A stretch of DNA of 64,000 bases from Anisodus tanguticus. Its lineage: Eukaryota > Streptophyta > Magnoliopsida > Solanales > Solanaceae. Numbering within the stretch: the first letter of the stretch is position 1; every line of letters starts with the position of its first letter. Shown here piece after piece: positions 13,154-25,330 of this stretch. Position numbers and translations under genes: made by a program. The notes below the pieces were generated by a model that saw nothing but the letters and a program-made list of their open reading frames with translations, made no database searches and was not told where the DNA came from. Where the stretch lies: positions 12,641,001 through 12,705,000 of the forward strand of contig CM067550.1 in assembly GCA_034509755.1 (NCBI GenBank), read 5' to 3'.

Positions 13154-13984
13154 CGTTATCAGCACTAATTGTTCCTTCTTCATCAAAAATCGGTGGTAGA
13201 TACTTTTGATGATCAAGTAACTCTATAGTAATTTTTCTTAATATATAATGGTAAGAATATTATATGCACATTGAATATACACATATTGACTCATTGATAA
13301 TGAAGGTTGTTTCAGTATTTTAATATACAACTAAGTTGTTGAAGTTAACATTACACTTGAGCTTAATTTTCCGGACAACGTAAAATTTAATATTATTCTA
13401 TATTATATTAAATATTTTCCTCATGAGATTGTATTTAGAATATAAAAGGATTATAATCCGATCCACAATTTTATTATCTTGTAGTGATCATGGACGTTTG
13501 TTATATGAGAATAATATATAGTAATTTGTTAGTATAATTTGCATGCTTCTCATATATTCTAACCTCACAAAAGAGACTACGAAATTATTTTATATAATCA
13601 AGCTGTAAATATTATTTGAAGGAATAATCTTTGTTTAAAAATAGAGAATTTGGTATGGGTGAAAAATTCTTCATATCGGCAACTTTAGATCAACGAGAGC
13701 ACCATGAAAAGGCTATTATTATTTCAGAGTCATATTTTATTCGTTTGTGATCACTCAAAAATGTCGTTTGAAGATTTGCTATGGTTAATAATGAAAATAC
13801 TGAAGAGATATAGTTATATATTTCATGTTTTAAATTTATGATCTACTTCTTATTTACCTGCGTTAGTTACTACTTATTTTTTCGGAATACGCTATCATGG
13901 CCTAGTCGCTTTTGTTACCAGCATTTTCATATTGCTTTAAATTTTTTCTGACCGGGTCTGACCGTTTCTTTTTGCTTTGCTTTG

Positions 13985-14160
13985 CTTTGCTTTTACTTTT
14001 GCTTTTGCTTTGCTTGTGCTTATGCTTTGTCTTGAGCCGAGTGTCTCTCGGAAACAGTCGCTCTACCTACTAAGGTAGAGGTAAGGTCTGCATACATTCT
14101 ACCCTCCTCAAACTCCACGTTGTGAGATTTCACTGGGTATATTGATGTTGTTGTTGATCT
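13985..14160 (+). mobile_element. SINE 3' portion (Au/SolS-like)
   Basis: A (CTTTG)n-like stretch leads into CTTGAGCCGAGTGTCTC, then GGTAGAGGTAAGGTCTGC, ATTTCACTGGGTAT and a short (TTG)n tail. This body is very common in Solanaceae and other dicot SINEs. It lies between the primer-binding site and the gag remnant of element A, so it was inserted into A. The precise family and target duplication are not resolved. Confidence 0.65.
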
Positions 14161-14289
14161 ACTTGAACTCTAATAGAGTTTTAAAAAAAACTATTCGACC
14201 TCATAACTGGTTATATTTTATGTCTTCTTGAAATCCAATTCATTTACACATATAATCATAAAGTGATAATATTTTTAAAAGCTCTTGGG

Positions 14290-14590
14290 TGAGTCCTATT
14301 ACACTTTGGCCTATTATGTCATTGGTTGAGGGTAAGACGGTGGATTCAAGTCCCCTCGCACCAAGAGGATAAGCCATCATGTGGAAGTTCTGGTGCACCG
14401 TGATGATTAGATGTTGGATTGGGTCTCAACATAATATGGCCTAAAACGGCTCTATGAGGTAAGGCATCAGGTTCAAGTCCTGATGCATCATGGGATAAGA
14501 TATTGGGTTGGCTCTCAATGTATTATGGCATAACACGCCTTATATTGGTAGGACATTGGGGTCACGACCCGAAGCACCATATTGATGATA
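14290..14590 (+). repeat. Three degenerate tandem repeats with B-box-like hairpins
   Basis: Three units of roughly 90-120 bp repeat the pattern ATTATGGC..., a symmetric T-arm-like motif (GGATTCAAGTCC, GGTTCAAGTCC, GGGTCACGACCC), a CATGGTGC/GATGCATC patch and AGATRTTGG.TTGG.TCTCAA. They sit in the untranslated or gag part of element A. Each motif looks like a pol III B box, but no A box or cloverleaf is evident. Confidence 0.5.
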
Positions 14591-14811
14591 TAGTGATGAT
14601 TAAGGTACGAAAAAAATTATGAAGCCTGCCCCACTGGATCTGCTCCATTCCATGAAGCGAATGTGGGAGTGATAGATCAAAAGTCTGAAAGAAGACAAAA
14701 TAATTATCAAGGCGGTATGGATGAATGTGGGTGTGGAAAAGGATGAAATAATAATCGTCATAATGGTGGTAATGTAAACAAGAGAACATTAAGAGTTCTC
14801 AGGAATAATCT

Positions 14812-16049
14812 ATTAAAGGGTGAAGCTCATGTTGGTCATCGATGTGGTAATAAAGGGCATTGAACACATGATTGTCGTTCGTCCGAACATTTTGTCAAGC
14901 TTTATCAATTCTTCATCAAAAGAAAGGAAACCAAAGTGAGGCCACACTTTACCTTTCACAATGATATTGAGGCAGGGCTTTATGAATAATTAAGACAAGT
15001 GCTGGGGCAAAACAAGAAGCCCGTATTGAAAATTTTATGAAGCACGTACAAATGGTTATAGTCAATTCCTTGAAAAGAATGTGACGTGTGATAAGTATCG
15101 TGAATACTCGACCATTCTTGAAGGTGAATGTGTCAAGAGGTAATAAAAATATAGATAAGAGCATGCTCATGTATGGTTGAATAAATACCACAACTCACCT
15201 CAACGAAGGTTTGAGAGAAATAAAGAAATATTTTAACATAAACAGTCATCGATCACGTACTTTTAGTATGTCACAAATATTGTGGTATGCCTTATCATGA
15301 ACTACAGAAGGGTAAAAGCAAGAAATTAATCTTGCCTAGAAAGATTTTCGCCATAACCATAATGGCAATAATTTTCTCCCTAAAAGGAGATGTTCACCAT
15401 ACGATGATGTTATGAAATATCTTGTAATACAAAATTAATTGAGGACTCTGACATAGTGGCCTTGATACTACCTAGAGGAATAATATTGGCCATTAATAAT
15501 GCATTGTATTGTAGTAAGTCTCAAAGAAACTTATTAAGTTTCAAGGTTATTCGCCAAAATGTCTATCATGTTGAGACTGCGAATGAAAGAAAGGTTAAAT
15601 ACCTTTATATTACTATAATAAGAGAAGGAGAAAAGTTTGTGCACGAAAAGTTACCCGTACATTCTTCTGGGTTGTACCATACAAGCATTGGTGTCGTTGA
15701 ACACATGTTGTGGTAAATTAAAAATTTAATGATTCCAATGATTTTATCATTTGACATGACCGGTTAGGCCATCCCGATTCTAATATGATGCGCAAAGTAA
15801 TTGAGAATCCATGTGGACTTACTTTGAAGAACAAAAAGATTCTTCAATCAAAGAAATTTTCTTGTGCCGCTTGTTCTCAAGGAAAATTAGTTATTAAACC
15901 ATCAACAACTAAGGTTGGGATTGAATCCCCTTTATTTCTGGAACGTATACAGGGTGATATATTTGGGCCAACTCACCCTCCATGGGGACCATTCAAATAT
16001 TATATCTTTTTTATAGACGCATCTACAAGATGGTCACATGTGTGCTTAT
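14812..16049 (+). pseudogene. Copia element A gag-protease-integrase remnant (5' part)
   Basis: The plus strand shows a CCHC-like knuckle read as RCGNKGH then a stop (normally Trp), then THDCRSSEHF. This is followed by an SKSQRNLLSF-type protease/pre-integrase junction, an HLT..RPSRF remnant broken by stops at about 15735-15780, and CAACSQGK plus IQGDIFGP and FFIDASTRW integrase motifs. The frame is interrupted at 16049 by the insertion of element B and resumes at 21124. Gag-protease-integrase order is the copia arrangement. It cannot make a complete polyprotein. Confidence 0.8.
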
Positions 16050-16331
16050 TGTTAAATATACACAATATACATGTGTATATTGTGTATATTGGTCACGGGA
16101 TTGCTCTCGGGATTGCCCTCGGTTTGGACAGATTTGTACCAAGTAATTTATGGTAAATATTTAGTATCTTAGTTTAGGTAATATTGTAATATAATTAGTA
16201 GTGTATTACCATAATTAGAATATTACAATAAATGTATAGAATAAGGTTTTAGGAATAGGATTCTCCTATTTTGTAACTTGTATATATAGTCTTTCAAGTA
16301 ATGAAAATAATCAAGGGGATTATTTCTTTCA
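16050..16331 (+). repeat. 5' LTR of copia element B
   Basis: It starts TGTTAAATATACAC and ends ATTTCTTTCA. A perfect 12-bp-arm palindrome with a 2-nt spacer lies at 16060-16085, near the LTR start. A TATATATAG motif at about 16279-16287 could be the TATA region of the LTR promoter, with R starting downstream; this is inference. Confidence 0.92.
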
Positions 16332-16493
16332 TGGTATCAAAAGTCTAGGTCACACAAAAATTTTCTCTCACAAAGTTTTGTGCTTCCTCTAGACCGAGAC
16401 CCCCTCTCGGGTTTACCAAAAAAAATTTCTTCCGCTCTCAAAATCTCTCTTACAAATCCCTCTTTCACCTCTTGTTCTTTCGTTATGTCTACG

Positions 16494-19400
16494 TCAAAGA
16501 ACATGTTTCACCCTGCCCTTGTTGTTTCTAACATCAAGAATCATATCCATTTAATTCTTGAAATAGAAAACGTCCAATACGCGACGTGGGCCGAGTTGTT
16601 CAAAATTCACGCTCGTTCGCATAAAGTCATCCATCACATCATCCCCCATGGCTCTTGATGATACAGAGGTGCCTAAACGCGAGGATGATCCTAAATTATG
16701 GACAATGCTTGATGCCACTGTCCTTCAGTGGATATATTCTACTATCTCCACCGACCTATTGCAGACGATTATCGAGCCGGACGCTACGGCGATGGCCGCA
16801 TGGAATAGATTGCATGACATATTCCAGGATAATCAAAATTCCAGAGTTGTTACTCTTGAACAAGATTTTTCCCACGTCAACATGGAAAATTTCCTGAACG
16901 TTTCAGCATATTGCAAAAGGTTAAAGGAATTGGCAGACCAACTCCGCAACGTTGGTGCCAGTTAGTGAAGATCGTCTGGTTTTACAGATGGTTGATGGCC
17001 TATCCGAGGCCTATAGTGGCGTTGGAACTCTCCTTCGTCAAAGTAATCCTCTTCCAAGGTTCTATCAAGCTCGATTCATGCTTAACTTGGAAGAAGTCGG
17101 TTTAGCTAAAAATGCGGCTACTAATGCTAGTCCCGTGGTCATGATGACTTTCTCCCCTAGTCCTCAAAATTTTGGTAACAATTCGAACAAAACCGATCAC
17201 ATGGGGGCAACAAGAATGGCCGGAAAAATAATGGGAAAAATCGCGGGGGCAAACATGGCGGCTCCGGCAGCAGTCATGGTGGCCAAAGCAGTGGCAGTGG
17301 ACCCCATCCAGGTTACAATGGGCCACCGACCCACTGGTCTCAGCTTTGGGCCGTGGGCTTGGACCAGTGGACAGTGGCCCTACGGCCCACCTCCTATAGC
17401 AAGTTCCAGCGACTGGCCAGTGGGCTTTCCAGCAGCCCCAACGACCCACTGCCCACTGGCCTAGTACGCCCAGCTCCAGCAGAGGTTTCAGCCCAGTTCA
17501 GCCGAGGTCTGGAATTCTTGGGCCTCGGCCTCAGCAAGCTCACCATGCAGCAGGCCCCACTCAGACCTATATCGAGGTTGCGATGCACACATTGGGTTTG
17601 ACTCAACCGGACCTAAATTGGTATATGGACACCGGTGCCACAACCCACATGACATCCGATTCAGGTACTCTCTCATCTTATTCCAATTTAAGCAACCCTC
17701 GCGGTATAATTATTGGTAATGGTAATTTTATTCCAATTCGGAGTTATGGTCATAAAACATTATCTCCCCTTCATCCCCCTCTTTTCTTGAAAAATACCCT
17801 ACACGCCCCCAAATTGATTAAAAACTTAGTCTATGTCCGTAAATTCACTACTGACAGTTCTGTTTCTATTGAATTTGATCCTTTTGGTTTCTGTGTGAAG
17901 GATTTCAAGACGGGGAGTCCTCTCATGAGGTGTGATAGTAAGGGAGATCTTTATCCTATCACGCCCGATTTCAGTCCATCGAGTCAAGCCTTGCCATCAG
18001 CCGTTGCAGCCATTTCTCCTTCCTTGTGGCGTGATCGCCTTGGTCATCCGGGGTCCTCTATTTTGTCTGCTTTAGATAAAAATAATTTTATTTCTTGTAA
18101 GGGTACAAGAAGTACTCCAATTTGTCAATCTTGTTCGTTAGGGAAAATTTTTAAGTTGTCATTTGTAGACTCAAATTCTCATACTTCAATGTCATTTGAT
18201 ATTATACATAGCGACCTATGGACATCTCCTGTTCTAAGTTCGTTGGGTCATCGGTATTATGTTCTCTTTTGGATGATTATTCTAAATTTTTGTAGACGTT
18301 TCCAATTGCAAATAAATCTCAAGTGTTTTCCGTCTTCGTAAAATTTAGAGCATTCATTAGAACCCAATTCGAAAAATAAAAAATATCCAATGTGATAATG
18401 GAAAAGAGTATGACAATAGGGTGTTTCGGGATTTCTGTGCTAATAATGGGATCAATTTTCATTTTTTCTGTCCTCATACATCTTCACAAAATGGGAAAGC
18501 CGAACGCAAAATTCGTTCCATAAATAACATTGTCCGCACTCTCTTAATTCATGCTACCATACCCCCATATTTTTGGCATCATGCTCTATAAATTGCCACA
18601 TATCTGCTAAACATAATTCCTTCCAAAGGTCTGACATATTCTTCCCCCCTCCAAATTTTATATAATAAGAACCCATCTTATTCTCATCTTCGGATTTTTT
18701 GGTGTTTATGTTATCCATTATTTCCATCCACCACAATTAACAAACTTCAGGCCCGGTCTACTCCGTGTGTGTTTTTGGATTTTCCATCTAATCATCGTGG
18801 TTACAAATGCTTTGATTTATCCTCCAATAAAATCATCATTAATCGCCATGTAATTTTTTATGAGTCCCAATTTCCATTTGCTAAAAATCATTCTCCCGTG
18901 CCTAGTTCGTATAATTTTTTGAATGAACAAATATCCCCGTTTATTATTCAGCATTTTTTGGACATCTCCCGCTCCTAAAAATCTCCAGCGGGCTCACTGC
19001 CTGCTGGTCCCACTGGCCCGTCTCGGTCATCTCTGCCCAGTCTTTTCACTGGGCCAGTTTCAGCAATTGGGCCAATCCAGCCCAACACTGGAACTGGTCC
19101 AGTTATTGTTCCCGACACAGTTTCTGCTTCCAGATTTGGGCTAGCAGGCCCACTGCATGCTCGCCAGTCCATCTCGAGCCCAGCAAATTCTCAAAATCCA
19201 CTCAATTCTTCCTCGAGTCATAGACCGGTCACTCGTAGTCAACGGGGTATTTTTACACCTAAAAGACATTTTAATTTATATTCTAATGTCTCTAAATCCC
19301 CCCATGCCCCATAATCCTGTGGCGTGCCTTAAATGACCCAAATTGGAAAATTGCTATGACTGATGAATATAATGCTCTTATTGATAATAAGACGTGGGAG

Positions 19401-20855
19401 TTGGTGCCCCGTTCATCTGGTATTAATGTTATGAGGTCTATGTGGATTTTTGCTTATAAGGAGAATTCAGATGGTTCATTTGCTCGACATAAGGCACGGC
19501 TTGTGGGTGATAGTAAGACTCAGCAGATTGGTATAGATTGTGGGAAGATGTTCAGTCCGGCGGTCAAGTCGGCTACAATTCGCACTATGCTTAGCTTGGC
19601 TCTTTCGAAGACATGGCCTATTCATCAGTTGGATGTCAAAAATGCTTTCCTACATGGTGATCTCAAGGAAACAGTCTATATGCATCAGCCATTGGGATTC
19701 AGGGATCCCAACCATCCTTATCATGTCTGTTTGTTGAAGAAGTCCTTATATGGGCTTAAGCAGTCTCCACGGGTCTGGTATACAAGGTTTGTTGACTATG
19801 TTTCAACTATTGGGTTCACTCACAGCAGATCAGATAATTCTTTGTTCATCTACCATCGTGGTTCGTCCTTGGCCTACATTCTGTTGTATGTGGATGATAT
19901 CATTTTGACAGTCTCTTCCGATGCCTTGCGCCAATCTATCATGACCATGCTCAGCTCTGAGTTTACTATGAAAGACTTAGGGCCCTTGAGTTATTTTTTG
20001 GGGATTGCTGTCAAGCGTCATTCAGATGGATTGTTTTTGTCTCAATGAAAGTATGCAGCTGAGATCATCGAGAGGGTCGGGATGTCATCCTGTAAGTCCA
20101 CTTCCACTCCAGTTGATACTAAGCCCAAGCTAGGTGTTGCGGTTGGCGTCCCTTACGAGGATCTGACCCGCTATCGCAGTCTTGCAGGGGCCCTTCAGTA
20201 TCTTACCTTTACCAGATCGGATATTACGTATGTTCTCCAGCATGTGTGTTTATTCATGCATGATCCCAGAATTGAGCACATGAATGCACTCAAACGCATC
20301 ATTCGGTATATTCAGGGTACACTGGACTATGGTTTGCATTTGTATCCTTCATCGACATCCACACTTGTCTCATACACAGATGTTGATTGGGGTGGGTGTC
20401 CAGACACCAGACGGTCTACGTCTGGCTACTGTATGTTCCTTGGCAACAACTTGGTCTCCTGGTCTGCAAAGCGTCAGGCGACGCTATCCCGATCAAGTGT
20501 CGAGGCTGAATATCGAGGGATAGCCAATGTGGTATCATAATCATGTTGGTTACATAATTTGCTTTTAGAGCTTCATTGTCCAATTCTAAAGGCTACCTTG
20601 GTTTATTGCGATAATATTAGTGTCATTTACCTTTCGGGTAATCCGGTTCAGCACCAACGCACTAAACATATCGAGATGGATATTCACTTTGTCCGTGAAA
20701 AGGTTGTTCGGGGTCAGGTACGCGTATGTCATGTCTCGTCAAGATATCAGATTGCAGACATCTTTACAAAGGGTCTTCCCTCGGTCCTTGTTGAAGATTT
20801 TAGGGACAGTCTCAGCGTTCGAAGACTACCCGCTATGACTGCGGGGGTGTGTTAA
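16494..20855 (+). pseudogene. Copia element B gag-pol, frameshifted
   Basis: Gag begins at about 16485 (MSTSKNMFHPALVV) and contains the UBN2/retrotran_gag-type WAELFKIH, DATVLQWI and WNRLHDIFQD motifs. It shifts frame near 16650 and again near 16960. A Pro/Gly-rich spacer follows. Protease is WYMDTGATTHMT at about 17620 with its catalytic Asp present, then WRDRLGHPG and the integrase FDIIHSDLW, which breaks at about 18270. Integrase continues in another frame through SSQNGKAERK (about 18485). Reverse transcriptase runs from 19356 with LLYVDDIILT, and RNase H from about 20370 to 20855 with SVEAEYR. Stops at 20046-20048 and near 20540 break pol further. The order PR-IN-RT-RH is diagnostic of copia. 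Confidence 0.9.
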
Positions 20856-21118
20856 ATATACACAATATACATGTGTATATTGTGTATATTGGTCACGGGA
20901 TTGCCCTCGGTTTGGACAAATTTGTACCAAGTAATTTATAGTAAATATTTAGTATCCTAGTTTAGGTAATATTGTAATATAATTAGTAGTGTATTACCAT
21001 AATTAGTGTATTACCATAAATGTATAGAATAAGGTTTTAGGAATAGATTCTCCTATTTTGTAACTTGTATATATAGTCTTTCAAGTAATGAAAATAATCA
21101 AGGAGATTATTTCTTTCA
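20850..21118 (+). repeat. 3' LTR of copia element B
   Basis: It starts TGTTAAATATACAC after the polypurine tract and ends ATTTCTTTCA before the CTTAT duplication. It carries the same 12-bp-arm palindrome as the 5' LTR and lacks the 12-bp CTCGGGATTGC duplication seen there. Confidence 0.92.
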
Positions 21119-21123
21119 CTTAT

Positions 21124-21568
21124 ATCAACTTGCAGTATGGCTTTTGTGAGATTGTTGGCTCAAATAGTAAGGTTAGGAGCACAATTTTCAGATTTTGCAA
21201 TAAAGAAAATTCATTTTGATAATACTGGTGAGTTTACATCTCAGGCATTAATGACTATTTTATGTCCACTAGAATAATGGTTGAACATCCGGTTGCTCAT
21301 GTTCATACTCAAAATGGTCTAGCAAAATTATTGATTAAACGACTCCAGTTGATAGCTAGACCATTACTGATGAGGATAAAATTTCCTATTTCGGTATGGG
21401 GGCATGCTATTTTGCATACATCAGCACTTGTGCGCATAACGTCAATAAGTTATCATGGATTCTCCCCATTACAATTGGCTTTTGGCCAAGAGCCAAATAT
21501 TTCCCATCTTAGGATATTTGGGTGTGTGGTATATTTTCCAATTGCTCCACCACAACGCACAAAGATGG
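21124..21568 (+). pseudogene. Copia element A integrase, middle fragment
   Basis: This is the continuation of the element A integrase after element B. The plus strand encodes IHFDNTGEFTSQA (catalytic-core region), one stop near 21276, then a VEHPVAHVHTQNGLAK motif and WGHAILHTSALVRI, ending in the LRIFGCVVYFP integrase/linker motif near 21545. The frame is cut at 21568 by the insertion of element D and resumes at 27821. Confidence 0.85.
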
Positions 21569-22820
21569 TGTTGGAAATTTGCATTTGGCGGGGAGATGCG
21601 TCCACCCATATTTAATGAATTAAACATTAGTATTTCGCATGTTGGAGGCTTTGTCTCTTCACACATGCATAATCTACTAAGTGAGTAGATGACCGTAAGA
21701 CCAAGAATCGTCAAATTTCGTTGAGAAATGAAAGAGATATTAGTCCACGAAGTAAGGTGTTTGAGGCATGGAAAAATGGTGTGGGACAAATCTACCACAT
21801 CGCTGGAAAAAGAAAGAATTGCTCTTTTATAAGTCTCAAAAGTGGTAAAGGGTTTGGGACCCCAAGGGGTATCCCATGTGTTTAAATGAGGGAGGACTTA
21901 GATGTGCTTGGGTTCAAGGTTAAGCCCACACGCGCGCCGCCGCCCGCCCGTCCCATCCCGTATGGTCCGGTCTCGGTCTCGGGTCGTAGGCTATGGGGAC
22001 TTTCTGATATTATCTTTTTGGACCCCAAATTGCTTAATATTTACAGTTTGGTCCCTAAAGTTTCTGAAAAGTTGAATTTGGAACGACGAAAGGCAGAAAC
22101 TTTCTGCCTACCGTTGGAATTGATTTTTGGGGCATTAATCAGCCATTACTTGGCTGATTAACTCCTCCATAATCAGCCCTTCTTCAATGGCCATGAACAA
22201 CCCTTAAACCTGCCATAATCTGCCTCCCTAATGGTCATTAACAGCCCTCACTAATGGCTATTAACATCCATATTTGTGGCAGTTGAGGAGTCCCTCCTCC
22301 ATGTTATATATTGATGCCTCTTTGGCTCAATAAGGTAACAGAAAAATAACACAAACAGTGAGGAAAGACACATATATACACAAGATATACACTACAGAGA
22401 CACATTATATACACAGAGATAAAACATAAGAGAAAGTCAGTCCAAACGTTGGACGGAAACAGAAACTCTTCCTTCCTTTTCCATATCTTCAGCAAGTCGA
22501 TTCGTATTTGTTTTCTTCGTCAGGCTCAACCTATTTGCTTTGTAGTGTTGAGATTAAAGTGTTATTTTATCTTGGGAGACTATTGTCCGCTAACGTAAAA
22601 GCATATATATGGGGCAATCTTGTCTTAAGGACAGAGTGCAATCACTCGACTCAACACATAGTTGTAACCATCCAGATTTAGTGTTTCTTGATTTCAGGTT
22701 ATCAAGATTCAAGACTCAACAACTTTGCGACAATTCTGAAGATTGACTATTTGTTTATCCTTTCGAACACTTGTAATATTTATTTACTTCCCGTAATGCT
22801 TTACAATAGAGTACCCAACA
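21569..22820 (+). repeat. 5' LTR of element D
   Basis: This 1252-bp repeat starts TGTTGGAAATTTGC and ends GAGTACCCAACA. It includes a GC-rich CCGCCCGTCCC patch at about 21935-21965 and a segment of about 150 bp (about 22170-22320) absent from the 3' copy. Confidence 0.88.
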
Positions 22821-22857
22821 ACTTAAGACAAGTATGTATTTGTGTTAGTGTTCGAAA

Positions 22858-23167
22858 GATGTCGGTCAAAAGTTGTGTGAGCAAATCTGGATATGGCTGT
22901 GGTTTTCTGGTAGAAGACAGTGATGATGATGATGTTGAAGGTCAACATGTTCATGGTGTCACCGCTCCTGAGAGTGGTGAGAACAAGCGCTCACGAGAGG
23001 CTGAGGATGTCAACTGGGACAAGAGGAGAAGGCTGAAGATGTGGTTCTATCTTGCAGCAGAAGGCCTATATCTGTCCCAGACAAAGGATCCGAATTATGG
23101 TAAGGAGGAAATGGACACTCAGTCAGATGAAGTGACTGAAGTGAGCCAGAATCCGAAATTGGGATAA
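22858..23167 (+). pseudogene. Short acidic frame downstream of the D 5' LTR, probable gag remnant
   Basis: A frame from ATG at 22858 encodes about 102 aa, with an acidic DSDDDDVEG patch, a KRSREAEDVNWDKRRR basic segment and an acidic tail ending NPKLG. It lies directly after the 5' LTR, where gag or a leader would start. It has no zinc knuckle and no family that I recognise. It could be a leader peptide or captured sequence; gag remnant is inferred from position alone. Confidence 0.35.
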
Positions 23168-23540
23168 GTAATTTTCTTCCTTGGCAAAAATAAGATTAAA
23201 TGATGTTTGATTAAAATGGCTTAAAAGTAAGGAGGAATATGAAAATGTTTTACGAAATATTATATTCCTTACGCTTTAAAATCAGAAGTTTAATCTCTTC
23301 TTCTTTTCCGTTTAAAGATTGGACTTTGTAAACGACTTAAAAAGATCCGTTCTTTTAAGTGTAATTATTAAAAGTGTGTAAAGTATGTTCGCACATACGA
23401 TGGAGAAAGATCCACTAACTGTGCGAAAACTGTTACCACTCTTAAGTAAGCGCCAAGAATTGTCTGGGCACCAATCATAACGGAAGAAGTCTCAAAGCTA
23501 AAGACGTTGAGCCTGTCACACTATTTGGCCGAAGATCCTT

Positions 23541-23900
23541 CATAGGATGATATTGGACACTCAGTCATACAAAACCTCCGGACGACTGGAGTGGGCTAAA
23601 ATTCCTTTGATAGGATGATATTGGACACTCAGTCATACAAAGCCTCCGGGCGACTGGAGTGGGCCAAAATTCCTTTGATATGATGATATTGGACACTTAA
23701 TCATACAAAGCCTACGGGCGACTGGAGTGGGGCCAGAATTCATTTCATAGGAAAACTAATGGACACCTAGTGTGTTAGGCCAGAGTTTCCAGGTCTTAAA
23801 TGATCTGAAAGCCTAAAGAAAGGCAGAAAAGAAATTGGTCACTCAGTCTGCCAAAGCAACTGGAGTGGGCCAGAGTATCCAGATCACATATGATCCGGTT
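23541..23900 (+). repeat. 68-bp tandem repeat array inside element D
   Basis: At least three close copies of a unit of about 68 bp occur at 23541-23745. Each contains ATGATATTGGACACT, CATACAAAGCCT and GCGACTGGAGTGGGCC. One or two weaker copies follow to about 23900 (GGTCACTCAGTCTGCC, CAACTGGAGTGGGCCAGAG). All frames carry stops, so it is probably non-coding leader or spacer DNA. Confidence 0.8.
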
Positions 23901-24329
23901 ACGCCCGAACCACGGATAAGAGGTTGTTCATGTGAAGCAACGCCACCTCTAAAGTAGAAGGGGTTGGAGAGATTGTCCTTAATAGGACTTCAGGGGATGG
24001 GATCACTCCAAATGGAGGTGATACTTGTCCTAAACTTGGTTTAAGGGACGTTGTTGGTCAAGCTGGTTTGAGACTAGTCCAACAGGTCTGTAATAACTAA
24101 GAATAATACAGTATGTCTGTAGCCATATGAATTATATATTTGTAATCCGTGCATCTATGACATCATAGATTAAGACACGTTAAATAGAAAATTGTTCAAA
24201 AGCTAACGAAGTTGAGATTGTTGCCTTCTATCGACGTAAACCCTCAAAATAAATGTGAGGTAGGCGAAGAGGCAAAACCATCTTTCCAAATTCCGTCAAG
24301 GGAATAGTGAAAGAAGCACCGCTCCTCTA

Positions 24330-25330
24330 GAACTTAGTCACACCTACTTGGGTGATTTGAAGTTTATACAAAATAGAGGGGGAGACAAGTACTTTGTGAC
24401 CTTCATTGATGATAGTACAATGTATTGCATCCTTTGTTCATTGAAAAGCAAAGATAAAGTTGTTAAAGCGGATAAGCGCTACAAAGCAGAAGTTAAAAAT
24501 CAACTAAGCCTACGGATTGAGGAATTCGTAGTGATAGAGGGGGAGAATGTGAAGCATCGTTCATCAAACGACTGCTCATTACTCACATCAGTCTAACGGT
24601 GTTAGCCAAGCGCAAAGTCGTACGCCCAAATTATGTGGGGCAAGACGATCCTTACCGCTAATGCTATTCTCAACAGAAATACGCATAAGGATAGGGTAAC
24701 CCTCTGTGTGAGACATGGAAAGGACCTCACATACAAATGTTGTGATGTGAGGTGGTTTCGTACCTAAGACTGTAGATTGCATATCCACTGGATCTGCAAA
24801 TAACAGTAGTGCTTATCACCTCTTGGCGTCAAAGAATGCTGAATTCTTTGAAGATAACTTTCTTGAAAAAAGGAAAAATGAGTAATTGCTCGAGGTTAAC
24901 AAGAACCCGCGAGGGCATGACTATCCAGAACTAGACGTTCCGTATCTACAGGACTCGGAAGTTGTTTTCTATCCGGAACTTAATATTCCAGATCTACAGA
25001 ACTCTGGGATTCTAGATGTTGAACCGGGACGAAGCAAAAAGCGGACAAAGACTTGTTCCAGGACTTCTAGCTTGTATGGTTGAGAACGAACCATGGACAA
25101 TTAACAAATAATTGTCATCTCCAAAAGCGCTGCTTTGGAAAGAAGCTAAAGAGAGAAATATATTCTATCATATAGAACCATACTTGTGTAATGGTTGATC
25201 TTCCTCCGGGAAAAGAACCTTTGGGTTGTAAAAGTGGGTACTCAAAAGTGAGTACAAAGTAGATGGATCTACTGACGAGTACAAAGCCTCGGCTACTTGT
25301 ACATGTGCTCCCCTGTGAGCAGCTTAACAT
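24330..25330 (+). pseudogene. Element D integrase and reverse-transcriptase remnants
   Basis: The frame at 24348-24596 carries GDLKFIQ and GGDKYFVTFIDDST, matching the start of the copia integrase core. Later fragments include FFEDNFLEKRK at about 24850, repeated PELDVPYLQDS/PELNIPDLQNS, and KVDGSTDEYKA at about 25260, which matches the copia RT DG..D.YKAR region. Stops and indels are dense and nothing like YVDD was found. It is a dead fossil. Confidence 0.7.

Larger units (their letters stand above)
16050..21118 (+). mobile_element. Ty1/copia retrotransposon B, complete but mutated
   Basis: Two LTRs (282 and 269 bp) bracket gag-pol. The flanking direct repeat CTTAT is exact (16045-16049 and 21119-21123). 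A TGGTATCAAAAG primer-binding site, complementary to initiator tRNA-Met, begins at 16332, and a GCGGGGGTG polypurine tract precedes the 3' LTR. The LTRs differ by a 12-bp duplication in the 5' copy plus a handful of substitutions and small indels, so the insertion is fairly young. Several frameshifts and stops nevertheless break gag and pol. The element lies inside the integrase of element A in the same orientation. Confidence 0.93.

Noticed and set aside
17102..17449. Minus-strand 115-codon frame opposite the gag of element B
   Set aside because: It is the shadow of a GC-rich Pro/Gly/Ser spacer in gag; no independent evidence.
23541..23900. CRISPR-like array
   Set aside because: The repeats are directly adjacent 68-bp units without unique spacers, in a plant LTR element.
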